A stretch of 64,000 nucleotides of DNA from Neofusicoccum parvum (lineage: Eukaryota > Ascomycota > Dothideomycetes > Botryosphaeriales > Botryosphaeriaceae), in the NCBI GenBank assembly GCA_020912385.1, contig CP087212.1:1612001-1676000 (forward strand), in the 5' to 3' direction. Position 1 is the stretch's first letter; each line of letters opens with the position of its first letter. Positions 1 through 10,748 of this stretch are shown in pieces. The translations under genes and the position numbers were made by a program. The notes beneath the pieces are model-generated. The model saw only the letters and a program-made list of their open reading frames with translations. It did no database searches and was not told the origin of the DNA.

Positions 1-2066
1 GGCAGGCGGCATCATCAGGCCACAATCGGTCGCATCCCTGCCCGCGCTCGCAGAGCTTTGCAGCAGTCGAGCTTTTCGACCTGTTTCCCTTGCTCAAGAG
101 GCTCACAACCTCCTCTCCGACGGCCTGCGATTAGTTTTGCGATCCTCGATGCGTTCCAATAGTCCGTCGTCGCTAAGCTCCTGCGACTGATGATCGCTTC
201 CGAATCGCACGGCAACTAGCGAAAGTTGGCAAGCCACGCCTGTTTTTGGTCCCACGCCGGGAGTCGCGTTGCCGAAGCGTCAGAAGTGGTGATGCGGTAC
301 ACGTAACCTGAGGAGTAGGTGGTTGGGACGGTGGTTCCACAGCACGCCTTTATCTGAGGTGCGTTAAGTGCTTCGCCGCAAGCAGCGCGAGGGACAAGGA
401 ACGATTCCTGTTTATCTGGTCTGTCAACCAAGTCTCATGAGTCAGTAAGGTAACTTGGCAAGGCTGCTTGCAGCAAGTCAGCCGCGATGCTGGTAGGAGT
501 ACAGGAGGTCCTGCAGCCGATGTCTAGCGCGGAGGGCTTCTCACAACTGCAACTGCGTTGGAAATGAAAGTTATCATCTGATCCAAAAAAAAAAAAAAAA
601 CACTCTCGGAATAGTTGCCAAAGCTATTTGGACGTTCTCCTATACTTCAACCTAATGCGTAGGCATGACTGTAGGTTGGATTAGGACTTTGTATTCGTCA
701 CGCTAACCGCCGGCTGCACATCCCATTTGTAGCTGTTGAAGCGTTAGGGGGCCTAAGACTTCTCATGACTCCTATCCGGCGATGCCGATGAACAAGACGA
801 CGCTTGGTAGGGCTGCGGGTACTCGCACGCTTTTCTGGAAGATGGGGAGTGGAACTGGCAAAATCGCTTTTCTGTATGGGTCGGCGGAGGTATATGAGAC
901 TGCGCATCAGGAGCGAGCCTTCATGCGTCTGCTTACTACTCCAAGTCGATCGCGCACGCGGATTGGTCGGTTCTCTGCCAAGGCACTGAAATGTCAGGAT
1001 ACGAAAAACTTTATGCGGTTGTCGAGTCAAGCGGTTTACTGAGTCGGAAAGCGCTCAAAGAACACCTTGCCAGAACCCGTTTCACGTCCGATCTGCTCAT
1101 GCACCCGCCCGCTCATGTAAATGATTAGGTTACTCGATGACGTGCATTGAGATAGCTTGGCTTACTGAGTCTGAACGCCAAGTCTCACCGCCCGTCCAGC
1201 CTCCTAGAAGCTACTTGCAAGCGGCTTCGTAGTAATTTCGAGGCAGAAAGACAAGCGTATGGTGGGCAGAAGGAGTCGAGCGTTCATTCAGGCAGGCCTT
1301 GGTTTCCCCCATTATCTGCTTTTGCTCGGGGTTTGACTGTCTCTCTATCATCCGGAAGGTGACTGCATACCCACGTTGAAAAATTATGGGCCGAATCCGT
1401 CCCAAGGTCAGCCTAGACACTGCTCGAAGACCAAAACAAAGGCCTGGCCCATAACTCCGTGAGGGGTCGGCCGGTTTGGTTTGAACGAGGCGGGATGGCG
1501 GGTGGAGATTATCATGAACAAATCCAGGACCGTGGCGGAAGTACTGCAAAACATGCAAACCGCATAAAATCTTCCAAGCCAGCGGATATGCAAACGCTCG
1601 GCATGCACGCCAAGAACAGGGAACGGCGGTTTCGACAAGCAGAAGATGATATATTCGATAAAGATTCGACTCAGCCGCCTACCGTTGTTTGGCCCAGATA
1701 TATATACGAAATGTTCCTCCATCCCAGTCGATGCTCCACTCTAAAGCCCCGGTGCATAGTGAAAAGGGAAAGTAGCCCTCCGACGGTCTTCAGCGGGCAA
1801 TCACGCATACCCTTACCCTTGCAGGAAGGAGCATGCATATCCAAACGGGTGCAATTTCCTCAACGCCACCACAAGATGCCAGGAACGGAGGACGCCCAGT
1901 CGCAAGAGGGTTTGATCCGCAGCCAGGAAGCGGCAATACGGCCTCACGAGGCGCTGAGTTTCGGTTTCGATGACGAGAGGACGCCACGCAATGCCGAGCA
2001 GATTTGTTCGTTTTTCCGTTTTGTTCCTCTGGCGGTGGACAGCGCGCAGCCCTGGGGCGGTCAAGT
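1..2066. other. gene-free left end
   Basis: I recognise no gene here. Several open frames of 60-280 codons exist on both strands, but none resembles a known family, and the longest (+ strand, 1459-2289) runs antisense into the small gene at 2067-2447. There is a 16-A tract at 585-600. The phrase TTACTGAGTC occurs twice (around 1037 and 1162). No tRNA, rRNA or intact mobile element could be supported. Confidence 0.5.
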
Positions 2067-2447
2067 TCATGCCGAGCGGGCCAAACGGCTCTGCTCGACC
2101 AGCCTGTCCCTGCGGCGGCGCCTCCTCTCAATGGGGATCTTCTGGTCCTTGAGCTCCTTGGTAATCATCTCGCCCATCTCAGCCTCGACGTCGTCCAGCA
2201 GCGAGCGCATGGCCTCCTCGCGGGTCTCGCACGGCTCGCTGCAGCTGAGGATCAGGGCGCGTGCGTCGTGGGGAAAGGTGACCAGGTAGGCCCAGTTTTG
2301 CTGCATGACCAGCTCGGAGCCGTCGAGCTCCTTAGAGGTGAGGACCTCGAACATCTTGTGTTCTTTGTACAGCACGCGGGCGTTGGCGAGCACCTGGATG
2401 CGGAGGGCCGTGATGGCGGCCTCGTCCTCGTGGTGCGGATGGCTCAT
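2067..2447 (-). CDS. small unrecognised protein, 126 aa
   Basis: An uninterrupted 126-codon frame starting at an ATG and ending in TGA. The protein looks genuine: it is mostly helical and rich in charged residues, with a His/Glu-rich start, a central stretch with YKEHKMFEVLTSKELDGSE (around residues 27-45), an acidic helix and a very basic end containing six arginines in a row. I do not recognise the family. No signal peptide or membrane segment is visible. The upstream side (2448-3423) is GC-rich and would have to hold its promoter together with that of the protease gene, which is transcribed the other way. The alternative is that it is one exon of a longer gene, but I see no convincing partner exon. 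Confidence 0.55.
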   Translation of the reverse strand: MSHPHHEDEAAITALRIQVLANARVLYKEHKMFEVLTSKELDGSELVMQQNWAYLVTFPHDARALILSCSEPCETREEAMRSLLDDVEAEMGEMITKELKDQKIPIERRRRRRDRLVEQSRLARSA

Positions 2448-3423
2448 GGCGGCAGTGCGTGGGCGCGGGCGGCTGCGCGTTTGAGGCGGGTCGGAATCAA
2501 GCTCGGAAGTAAGCTTTTGTCGGGGCCTGGCTGGCCTGGGGCGATGTCAGACGGCTGTGGTGCCGGATTCGGGCGCGACCCGCGGGGCCGGGAGAGGTGG
2601 GTTTGGGAGGGGCGCGGAGCGACGAACGGCGGCTCTGCTTGCCTTGAGGCGCGGGAGGGCGGCAGACGGCGGACGGCGGACGGGAACGGCGCAGGGCGCA
2701 GGGCGAGGTTAGTCGATAGGTCGGCCAGCTAAGGCAGGCGGGCTCCGTGGTGTGTCGCAGGGCCTGGCGACCGGCGCTGACACACGGCCAGCACGCGGCC
2801 AGGGGCTGCCGGCCTGCGGCTGAGACGCGCGCTCCACCCGGCCGTCTAGCGCGCCGCGCCGGGCTGCTCTCAGCGCCTAATTCCAACACCACGCGCGCAG
2901 CCGACGCATCGTCAGACGCCGCTGCGACAGCACGCCCCCGAGCCCTCGACGTCCCGCGTCTCGCCGCCATGCCCCGGGCAATCAGCGTGCGTGATCGCCC
3001 CAGCGGCGCCTGCTGCGCCCTCTCCACCGCCTGCCCAGCGCGTCGTCGCCCGCGTCGTCACGCCCGCAGCGCCGCCAATGAAGCAGCTGCTGCCACTGCT
3101 GCGTTTTGCATGCTGGCGGCATGGCTGCGCGACGCCGGCGCCCGTGCTTGGCCCCGGCGAGCAGCGCTCCCGAAACTGGATGGCCGATCTGACTGCTTTA
3201 TAAAAACCGCCATCGACGCCCAGTCTTGGCTCCAAGAGGTGTTTCTTTCTTGGATACCGTTCACTTCCTCGTCTCCGTTGCCATTGTTCGCTTCGTCGCG
3301 TGCGCTCAGGTGGGTGTCGCGTTTGTCTCTGGAAGACTTTAATTCTGCTGCTCCTTCATTTTACCCCGTCCTTTTTCGTCGCCCTCTCCACGTCCCCACG
3401 CCTGCCGGTCAAGCGTAGCAACC
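2448..3423. promoter_or_regulatory. divergent intergenic region with TATA box
   Basis: GC-rich spacer between the small minus-strand gene and the protease gene. A TATAAAAA box lies at 3199-3206, about 220 bp before the protease ATG. A long C/T-rich stretch (about 3330-3415), usual for leaders of well-expressed fungal genes, follows it. The overlapping open frames here are GC-rich by-products. Confidence 0.55.
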
Positions 3424-4773
3424 ATGCATTCCTTCCGTGTCTTCGTACTTCTTGTCGCTCTCTTGGCGACCGTGGTCCTTGCCCGGCCCGCCCCCTCCAA
3501 GACGACGAAGACTCTCCAGCCCCGGTCATTCAAGGTTCCCCGCAGCCTCAACCCCAAGGTCAAGAGGAAGGATGGCGCCCGTGCCATCCGCAAGGCCATG
3601 CGCAAGTACGGCATCAAGCCCGTGACCGCCGCTTCCAACCAGACCCTCGCCGCCGGCAACTCCACCGGCGAGAATGGCGAAGTCGCCGCGAATCCCGAGG
3701 ACAACGAGGCTCTCTTCTTGTCCCCCGTGAAGATCGGCGGCCAGACGCTCAACCTGGACTTCGACAGCGGCAGCAGTGACCTCTGGGTCTTCAGCACCCA
3801 GCTCTCCCAGCAGACCATCGGCGGCCACACGGCATACAACTCCGCCAACAGCTCCACCTTCGAGCAGATGCAGGGTGCCAGCTTCCTCATCACCTACGGC
3901 GATGGAAGCGGCGCTGCTGGCAACGTCGGTCTTGACACCGTCGACATTGGCGGTGCTACGGTCACCAAGCAGGCCATCGAGATGGCTACTGCTGTTTCCC
4001 AGTCTTTCGTTGAGGACACCAACACCGACGGTCTCGTTGGCCTTGCCTTCAGCAAAATCAACACCGTCAAGCCCCAGCAGCAGAAGACCTTCTTCGACAA
4101 CATCATGGCGGACCTGGACCAGCCCGTTTTCACTGCCGATCTGACCAACGATACTACCGGCACTTATGAGTTCGGCACCATTGACCAGACCAAGTTCAAG
4201 GGCGCGTTGACCTACACCGCCGTCAACACCACCCAGGGTTTCTGGCAGTTCCAATCCAAGTCCTTCGCCATTGATGGCCAGAAGGTCGACAACCCGACTG
4301 GCAACGACGCCATTGCTGGTAGGTTCAAGAATTCTCCGCTCTTTTCTGGACGAAACTCTGACAAACAGCAGATACCGGTACCTCTCTCCTGCTCGTCGAC
4401 GACAACGTTGCGCAGCAGTACTATTCCAAGGTCCAAGGTGCCGTCAACGACCCCAACGCCGGCGGATTCACCTACCCTTGCGACGCCAAGCTGCCCGACA
4501 TGGCCGTTGCCATCGGTGACAACTACATGGCCGTCATCCCCGGTGACCAGGTCACCTTCGCCGCCGTCGACCAGACCAACACCACCTGCTTCGGCGGTGT
4601 CCAGGGCAACCAGGGCTCCTCCCTGCAGATCTACGGCGACACCATGTTCAAGGCCCAGTTCGGTAAGTCCACAGCCGCCCTTCGCAGTACACTACTCGCA
4701 GATTGCTAACAAGCTTGGTACAGTGGTCTTTGACGGCGGCAACCAGTCCCTCGGCATGGCGCCCAAGAACTGA
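3424..4773 (+). CDS. secreted pepsin-like aspartic protease (family A1)
   Basis: Secreted endopeptidase of the aspergillopepsin/penicillopepsin type, 411 aa after splicing. Exons are 3424-4318, 4372-4662 and 4724-4773. Introns of 53 and 61 nt carry GTAGGT and GTAAGT donors and CAG acceptors. Residues 1-20 are a signal peptide. A basic propeptide with a KR site follows (around residues 21-90). The first catalytic motif is FDSGSSDLW (Asp114), with Ser in place of the commoner Thr. The second is ADTGTS (Asp299), completed exactly by removal of intron 1. Such proteases work outside the cell at acid pH in nutrient acquisition. The propeptide is expected to be removed autocatalytically. A TATA box about 220 bp upstream and a pyrimidine-rich leader fit an inducible, strongly transcribed gene. 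Family assignment is secure; the substrate is not known. Confidence 0.93.
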   Translation: MHSFRVFVLLVALLATVVLARPAPSKTTKTLQPRSFKVPRSLNPKVKRKDGARAIRKAMRKYGIKPVTAASNQTLAAGNSTGENGEVAANPEDNEALFLSPVKIGGQTLNLDFDSGSSDLWVFSTQLSQQTIGGHTAYNSANSSTFEQMQGASFLITYGDGSGAAGNVGLDTVDIGGATVTKQAIEMATAVSQSFVEDTNTDGLVGLAFSKINTVKPQQQKTFFDNIMADLDQPVFTADLTNDTTGTYEFGTIDQTKFKGALTYTAVNTTQGFWQFQSKSFAIDGQKVDNPTGNDAIAGRFKNSPLFSGRNSDKQQIPVPLSCSSTTTLRSSTIPRSKVPSTTPTPADSPTLATPSCPTWPLPSVTTTWPSSPVTRSPSPPSTRPTPPASAVSRATRAPPCRSTATPCSRPSSVSPQPPFAVHYSQIANKLGTVVFDGGNQSLGMAPKN

Positions 4774-5641
4774 GCACACCCGCTTGTGCCAGTCTTCATT
4801 TCTCTTACTGGTTCATGAGCGTGTTTATTTGAGCGAGCCAGGAAGAAAGATACCACCTCTTCACCGGTTTTCTCTCGGAAACTTTCTGGACGACGCTTTT
4901 GGAAGAGCTCTAATGACCTCGATACATACACACAAGCGTCTGTTACAAGCGCGTCCAAGATAGAAGGAAGAGAAAAAACGAAATGAAATGAAATACTTAA
5001 TGATTGCGGACAACCTCGGCTCTCTGGTCGGGGAACCGCGACGAGTAATGCTTCACAAGAATCTCCCAGATGAACGTGAGACGTTTTGCAGGAATCTGCG
5101 GAAGTAGTGTGAACAAAACGCACGGCAGAAGTGATGGCGTCAAACTATTCTTCAGCCTCGAAGCACATCAGCTGCCAAGAGCAACAACCCTAACGTGTTC
5201 ATACTAACAGTTTCATGAAGAACCTGGGCGTTCTATCGAGCCTGCGATCTTCGGTCCTGCCGAGTGCCGGATGTACCGTTTCCCTCTGGTCCAAGACATG
5301 CAGGTGTCAAACACCTTTTGGGGACACCATGACCTGACACGCCTGTCCAAACGTATCACGTCGACAAAGCCGACGACGCTCGCCTCATTCCTCCGCACGA
5401 AACGCCTTGACTACTCTCCGACTTGCGTGCCGCCGCCTTCTGTACCAGAGTTGAGGTTTTCTCGCATTCGTTCCGCAAGAAGCAGGATGCGCGGATCCTC
5501 TTGTATCCGTAGCTCATCATGCCGGCTAGAATTCATACTCATACGTCCCCAAAACTGCTTGATGGTTTTGCCATCTAAAATGTATTGCTCCATCAAGCGC
5601 ATTCCCAGCTACACCGAGGTTGTATCTCCAAAGTCCTCTCC
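4774..5641. other. spacer between convergent genes
   Basis: 3' regions of the protease gene (+) and of the next gene (-). No further gene is recognised. The open frames at 5211-5602 have no family likeness. Confidence 0.5.
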
Positions 5642-7924
5642 TTACTCATCAATCTCCTCATCCTCATCCTCCCCCTTAACCCCCAACCCATTCACACCCT
5701 CTTCCAACCCCTCCACACCACCACCTCCTCCTCCATCCCCCTTGCCCTCCTCCCCCTTCTTCCTCCTCCCCGCCTTCCTCCCCTTCCTCTTCTTCTCCAC
5801 CCCACCCCTTGGCGCCTCCCTCACCCACCTCGCCACCGCCTCCGCCCTCTCCGTGCACACCGGATACTCCCTCCCGTCCTCCTGCGCCCAGCGCCTCGGC
5901 TCCTTCTTCGCATTCCCGTTCCCATTCGCCTTCTGCTGCGGCACACCGCCGCCAGGCCCCTCACCCGCCACCGCCGCGTCGCCGTTCCCCCGCTCCCTCG
6001 CGCGCACCGCCTGCTTGAACGACTTCTCGTCGACGACGCGCTCGTCGGCCAGCGCGTCCAGCACCGCCTCCTGCCTCCGGCGCTCGCCGCGCCGCCTGTC
6101 CGACTCGGCCGCGCCGCCCTCCTGGCCGCAGCTGCTCGGCAGCGGGGCGGGGCGGCACAGCTGGTCCCACGGCGCGCCCAGGTCGAGCCAGCCCGCGCCG
6201 GCGCGGCGCAGGACGTCGATCCAGTCGGCGCGGGCGGGGCTGCGGGCGGCCAGGAAGACGGGGTAGCCGTCGCAGACGCGGGCCACCCGCGCCGCGTTGC
6301 AGGCGTGGCGGCGCAGCTCCGTCGGCGGGGTTTGCGCCAGCGCGTGGCAGAGGAGGAGCGAGTGCAGCGCGTCCGGGAGGAGCGGGTGGTACGTGACGGC
6401 TTCTTGCGAGTCGGCGAAGGCGCTGAGCGCGGGGTTGCCGTTGTTTGGTGGGCGGGCGGGGTGGGATTGTGGCGGTGGGTATGGTGGGAGGTTGGGCGGC
6501 GGGGTGCTGGAGAAGAGCGCGGAGACTTGGTGGATCTCGGGGGGTGGGAGGGACCAGCTGCTGTTGCTGTGGGAGCTGGATTCGTTGTCTCTCTGACAAG
6601 GGATCAGAGCGTCTGATGTCTGTCCGGTCACTTCGGGAGATGAGTCCGTCAGCTCTTGGATCCGCTCACGATAGCTTGACTTAGAGTTCTTGGCTCCGTT
6701 AGCCACATCATTGACCTTGCGCAGAAAGTCTTCGGCAACGGCAGGGTTGAGGCCGGGCGTGTAGTCGAAGTGCGAGAGGAAGGCTATATAGTCTCTCAGT
6801 GCCCGTTTTGCATACGTCTTGACCAGTTTCCTGTTCTCTAGACGTCTGCGATTAGCCTCCTTGTCTTCAGGAGAGAGTGATGGTAGCTCTATTCCAGGCT
6901 CAAGGCAATCTTTCTGCACATTCCGCTGCGCTTCAAAGTCCTTGAGCCCGTCCAACGCTTCATGAACATGTTGGCACGCCAGCGTGAAGTATGTCCCAGC
7001 CCGGTGGAATAGCAGCTGCGTCTCCAAGCTACTCGGCTGGTCCTCCTCCTTCACCGGCTGGTCTCTCCACTCCCTAGGGTTTGCTCGACGGGCCTCTGCC
7101 TCCTCTCTCGCCGTCCTTGCCAACACAAGCCGATCGTTCCCGACCCTATGCTGTTGCTGGATGTACCGTGTGATAGCCAGACCATCAGTCAAATCCCGCG
7201 CTGCACCCGTGTAGTCCTCCTTGAACAGCTTGGCTAGGGCGCGGGTGCGCAGCGGAGAGCTATCGTTGGGCCGCTCGCAAATGACGTCGTTGAGAGGATC
7301 GAGGGGTGTATACTCGGCCATCATGCGCGAGGGAATCTTCTCGTGGAAGAAGTGCACGTACTTGGCGTCGCTGTCGGCGGCGGTCCGCTGGAGCACGAAC
7401 TGCGCGACATCCTCGAGGGTAGAGGCCGACTGCATGGTGGCGACGCTGGCAGCAATCTCGTCCAGGTGGTAGGCGTGCGAGAGCTTCTGGGTGGCCAGCT
7501 CGCGCATGCGGTACTTGCGCTCCCGACTCAGTTTTGTGTTCTGGCCGCCGCCCACATAGCCCAGACCCAGCTGCGCGGCGCTGCCCAGGATGCCATTGGC
7601 AGCATTGGCCTGGCTGCTCAAGGCGGCCGACGTCAGACCAGAGGCGGCGCGCACAGCGAGATTGGTGGCTTCATCGACGGCCTTGCGGATCTTGACGAGG
7701 TCGTAGAAGACGGCGGGGTCGACGGGGTGCGGGCGTGGGGCCTGGAAGTTGCTGTTGGCCAGAGACTCGAGGATCTCGGGCGGCAGCTGCAGCCATGGGC
7801 CGTGGAAGGACGAGATGTAGCGCCAATGCTTGTTTCTGCAGATGATCAGGGCCGGGGCGGGCGGCGGACTCGAGCCGGCGGCAGGCTGGAGGCCGGCACG
7901 GGGCGGGGGTTTTGTTTTCGCCAT
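5642..7924 (-). CDS. conserved fungal TPR-like protein ('histidine kinase group' type)
   Basis: One uninterrupted frame of 760 codons from an ATG. The N-terminal part has a Pro-rich start followed by a strongly conserved-looking block (around residues 26-55) containing CRNKHWRYISSFHGPWLQLP. From memory this matches a family annotated in Aspergilli as 'histidine kinase group protein', although no kinase motif is visible here. Helical repeats that look TPR-like follow (Ala/Leu-rich pairs around residues 210-260 and 310-370). The last 200 residues are low-complexity, with Pro, Ala, Gly and Lys/Arg runs and a Glu/Asp-rich end. There is no signal peptide or membrane helix. The function is unknown; the TPR-like call is inference. 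It is transcribed away from the MFS gene across a 1.2-kb spacer. Confidence 0.75.
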   Translation of the reverse strand: MAKTKPPPRAGLQPAAGSSPPPAPALIICRNKHWRYISSFHGPWLQLPPEILESLANSNFQAPRPHPVDPAVFYDLVKIRKAVDEATNLAVRAASGLTSAALSSQANAANGILGSAAQLGLGYVGGGQNTKLSRERKYRMRELATQKLSHAYHLDEIAASVATMQSASTLEDVAQFVLQRTAADSDAKYVHFFHEKIPSRMMAEYTPLDPLNDVICERPNDSSPLRTRALAKLFKEDYTGAARDLTDGLAITRYIQQQHRVGNDRLVLARTAREEAEARRANPREWRDQPVKEEDQPSSLETQLLFHRAGTYFTLACQHVHEALDGLKDFEAQRNVQKDCLEPGIELPSLSPEDKEANRRRLENRKLVKTYAKRALRDYIAFLSHFDYTPGLNPAVAEDFLRKVNDVANGAKNSKSSYRERIQELTDSSPEVTGQTSDALIPCQRDNESSSHSNSSWSLPPPEIHQVSALFSSTPPPNLPPYPPPQSHPARPPNNGNPALSAFADSQEAVTYHPLLPDALHSLLLCHALAQTPPTELRRHACNAARVARVCDGYPVFLAARSPARADWIDVLRRAGAGWLDLGAPWDQLCRPAPLPSSCGQEGGAAESDRRRGERRRQEAVLDALADERVVDEKSFKQAVRARERGNGDAAVAGEGPGGGVPQQKANGNGNAKKEPRRWAQEDGREYPVCTERAEAVARWVREAPRGGVEKKRKGRKAGRRKKGEEGKGDGGGGGGVEGLEEGVNGLGVKGEDEDEEIDE

Positions 7925-8165
7925 CGCGGGCGATCGCTCTGGTGGGCTTGAAATACAGCTGGGCGGCGGTGGGCGGCGGGGGGCCGCTCGGCGGGGCCTG
8001 GGTCAAACGGGCCAGGGCGACTCGGTCGGTTGCGCGTCCGCAGGCGGCGGCGCCAGCAGCAGGCAGCCTCTCATGGTGCCGTTGGCGGGACGGGCTGGAG
8101 GAATGCGCGAGTGTGCGTCTGCTGCAGCCGCCGGTTAGCGTGCGCAGCGTCGACGTCGAATTGCG

Positions 8166-8190
8166 AGGGGAGTTGGAGCATCCGTCGCCG
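8166..8190 (+). repeat. single arm of foldback repeat family
   Basis: GGGGAGTTGGAGCATCCGTC at 8167-8186 matches the arm core of the hairpin elements at 36030-36118 and 38433-38520. I see no inverted partner nearby, so this is a solo or decayed arm. Confidence 0.5.
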
Positions 8191-8226
8191 GCGACAGGGC
8201 GTGCGGCCGTCGCTTAAGCGCAGGCA

Positions 8227-8267
8227 TGCCGCTGCCTGCCGCTGCCGCTGCCGCTGCCGCTGCCGCC
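8227..8267. repeat. TGCCGC microsatellite
   Basis: Near-perfect run of the hexamer TGCCGC, interrupted once near its start. It lies in the divergent intergenic region and outside any supported gene. Confidence 0.85.
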
Positions 8268-8302
8268 AAACCTCCAAACATCGCGGCCGCCGTTGCGGCA
8301 GG

Positions 8303-8343
8303 CCTCAGTGCCGCCGCGACAGACCTCAGTGCCGCCGCGACGG
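8303..8343. repeat. 21-bp tandem duplication
   Basis: Two adjacent copies of a 21-bp unit beginning CCTCAGTGCCGCCGCGAC. The first 18 bases are identical in both copies. Confidence 0.85.
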
Positions 8344-9121
8344 CTGGCCGCGTGCGCTCGCGCGTGTCAGTGCGCCGCCGTGACGAAGCTCAGACGTCGC
8401 GCCGACACCACCCAGCTTCTCGTCGCCTTGCAGCACCGCATCTCGCCGCCAGATGACTGCTCGGCTTGGAGCGCCCGCGCCCAGTCAGCGCGCGGCGGCC
8501 GCGCCGTCATCCCCGTCCGTCGCTACTGCAAGCTGCGTAGCACATGCAAAGCCAGCGTCCTTGGGTTGCCGCTGCATCAGATAAGACAGCGGGTACAAGG
8601 TTGCCCGGCCCGCCTGGAAGCGGCGGCGCCGTCATGGCGACGAGTAAGCGCTCCGCTTTTGCAAATCACTCCATTCCAGCCATCTCATCTCATTCCCGCG
8701 CAACAGCCTGCAAACACCGGCCCCGTGCGGACGTCCATTGGCCGTGGATAGCAAGAGCTTGGGCGGTCCGTCGATGCCGCCAAGAGGCGCAAACCCATCG
8801 TGCGCTGTCCGATAACACCGTCACCGCCGCTCTGCCCGTCCGTCCAGCGTCGCCCAAGAGGCCGCCTGGCACCGCAGAATCGCCTCCCGAGGACGTCTGT
8901 CTCCTGTTCGAATGACACCCCACCCGCACGGCCGTCGCGCAGCACCTGTCCGCAAGTCTCTCTATCCTTTCGGCGGCACTCGGCGCCGGACCAGCCTGTG
9001 CCCCAAGCGAAGCATTGGGTCGTGAACTATCTTTGCACGTCGAGCGTCGTCAGGAGCAGGAGCTGGAGCGAGGGGGAGAGAAGCAACATCACCACCCATC
9101 CCAGCGTGCAGAGTCGTCTTG

Positions 9122-10748
9122 ATGGGGATCCAATCCGCGCCCTCCCGCTCTCCCATCGCGTTTGTGGTCCCGACAATGTCCCCCGCATTGCGCCCCACAA
9201 ATGCCCAACCGCCGGTCGAGAGCCAGCCTCCCCGGCCGCCCGTAGGGCTGCGCTGGAGATCCTCGCGGTGGTTTATCGTGAGTACGGTGGGCATGGGCAT
9301 CTTCACAGACATGGTCCTCTACTCCCTCCTCGTCCCGGTCCTGCCCTTCATGCTGCAGGACCGCATCCACCTGCCCGACAGCGAGATCCAGAGCCAGGTC
9401 TCAAACCTCCTGGCTGCCTATGCTGCCGCCTCTGTTATTTCATCGCCCATCGCGGGATTGCTGTCGGACAAATGGGGATCCCGGCAGCTGCCCTTCCTCC
9501 TTAGTCTTGTCGCTCTTATGGTCGCAACGGTGCTGCTAGCGTTCGGCCAGACCATTTCAGCTCTAGTCTTCGCCCGGGCTCTCCAGGGTCTTTCGGGTGC
9601 CGTTGTCTGGGTTGTTGGTCTTGCTCTTCTAGTCGAGACAGTCGGTTCGGATAGCATGGGTGCTGTCATTGGTTCGGTACGCAACTTCCTGAGTACCACA
9701 ATTGTCTTTGGCGCATCTCCCCATGCTAACGTCATCGCAGATATACAGCTTCATGACTGTCGGAGGCCTCATTGCACCGGTTTTGGGTGGCATGCTGTAT
9801 CGTGCCACCGGCTACACCGGCGTGTTCGGTGTCAGTGTTGCCATAGTCATCGTCGACTTCATCATGCGACTCCTCGTCATTGAGAAAAAGGTCGCCCTCC
9901 ACTACGAGAAGCAAGCAGCTATCTCAAAGCTCCCCTACGGCCTCGACGGCAACAATGAAGAAAACGCTTCCTTTCCAGCCAACGACACCAGCGAGAACAC
10001 ACCCCTCCTCGGCCGCCATCAACCCAAGCCGGACCCCCGCTACTGCCTCTCCCCCAAGCAAAGCAAATCCTTCTTCGCCCGCCACGCCCCCATCCTCGTC
10101 CTCCTCCCGAACGCGCGCATGCTGACGTCGCTGCTCGTCGGCTTCGTGCAAGCGCTCCTTTTCGGCACCTTCGACAGCACCATCCCGGTTGCCGCCAAGG
10201 AGAACTTCCACTTCAACTCGCTGCGCGCCGGCCTGCTCTTCCTGTCGCTCGGCTCCTTCGACCTGCTCGTCGGCCCGCTCGCCGGCTGGGCCGTCGACCG
10301 CTACAGCCCGCGCGCCGTCGCCGTCGTCGGCTACGCCTGGCTCACACCCGTCCTCTCGCTCTTCCAGCTGCTTGCCCGCGCCGACGGCAGCGGCCACGAG
10401 GTCGCCGTCTTCTGCGTGCTGCTGTCCTTCTGCGGCGTCGGCATGGCCATCGTCAACGCGCCCAGCCTGGTCGAGGCCGGCCTTGTTGTCGACAAGTTCC
10501 ACAAGGCGAACCCGGAGCTATTCGGCGAGCGCGGCCCGTACGCGCAGCTGTACGGGCTCAACAGCATGGTGTGGAACTTGGGGCTCGCGGTCGGGCCGCT
10601 GGTGGCGGGGAGCTTGAAGACGTGGCTGGGGTACGGGAATATGATGGCCGTGATGGCTGGATTGTGCGGGGTCACAGCTGTGCTGTCATTCTTTTTTATG
10701 GGGAGGAAGAGCGAGGAGGAGGACTTTGAGGAGGTGGGAGGGTTGTGA
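9122..10748 (+). CDS. MFS transporter, DHA1-like
   Basis: Twelve-helix major facilitator transporter of the plasma or organelle membrane, 520 aa. Exons are 9122-9676 and 9741-10748. The 64-nt intron has a GTACGC donor, a TGCTAAC branch site (9724-9730) and a CAG acceptor. The ATG at 9122 was chosen as the first in frame. Helix 1 starts near residue 50 (STVGMGIFTDMVLYSLLVPV). The loop 2-3 signature appears as GLLSDKWGSRQLP, and the motif-C-like helix 5 region continues across the splice junction into GLIAPVLGGMLYRATGYTG. A hydrophilic central loop of about 60 residues separates the two six-helix halves. The layout resembles fungal drug:H+ antiporters and vesicular-amine-transporter-like MFS proteins. 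The substrate cannot be read from sequence. No biosynthetic cluster surrounds it. Confidence 0.9.

Larger units (their letters stand above)
7925..9121. promoter_or_regulatory. divergent promoter region, GC-rich, with short repeats
   Basis: Intergenic region between two divergently transcribed genes. It holds a hexanucleotide microsatellite at 8227-8267 and a perfect 18-base core repeated in tandem at a 21-bp period (8303-8343). A single arm of the foldback repeat family lies at 8166-8190. No gene is recognised; the overlapping open frames are by-products of the high GC content. Confidence 0.5.

Noticed and set aside
1459..2289. 276-codon plus-strand frame
   Set aside because: Starts from ordinary intergenic sequence and runs antisense through the small minus-strand gene; no recognisable domain.
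5271..6266. Long plus-strand frames over the 3' half of the minus-strand gene
   Set aside because: They are complementary to low-complexity coding sequence of the 760-aa protein and have Pro/Ser-rich nonsense composition.
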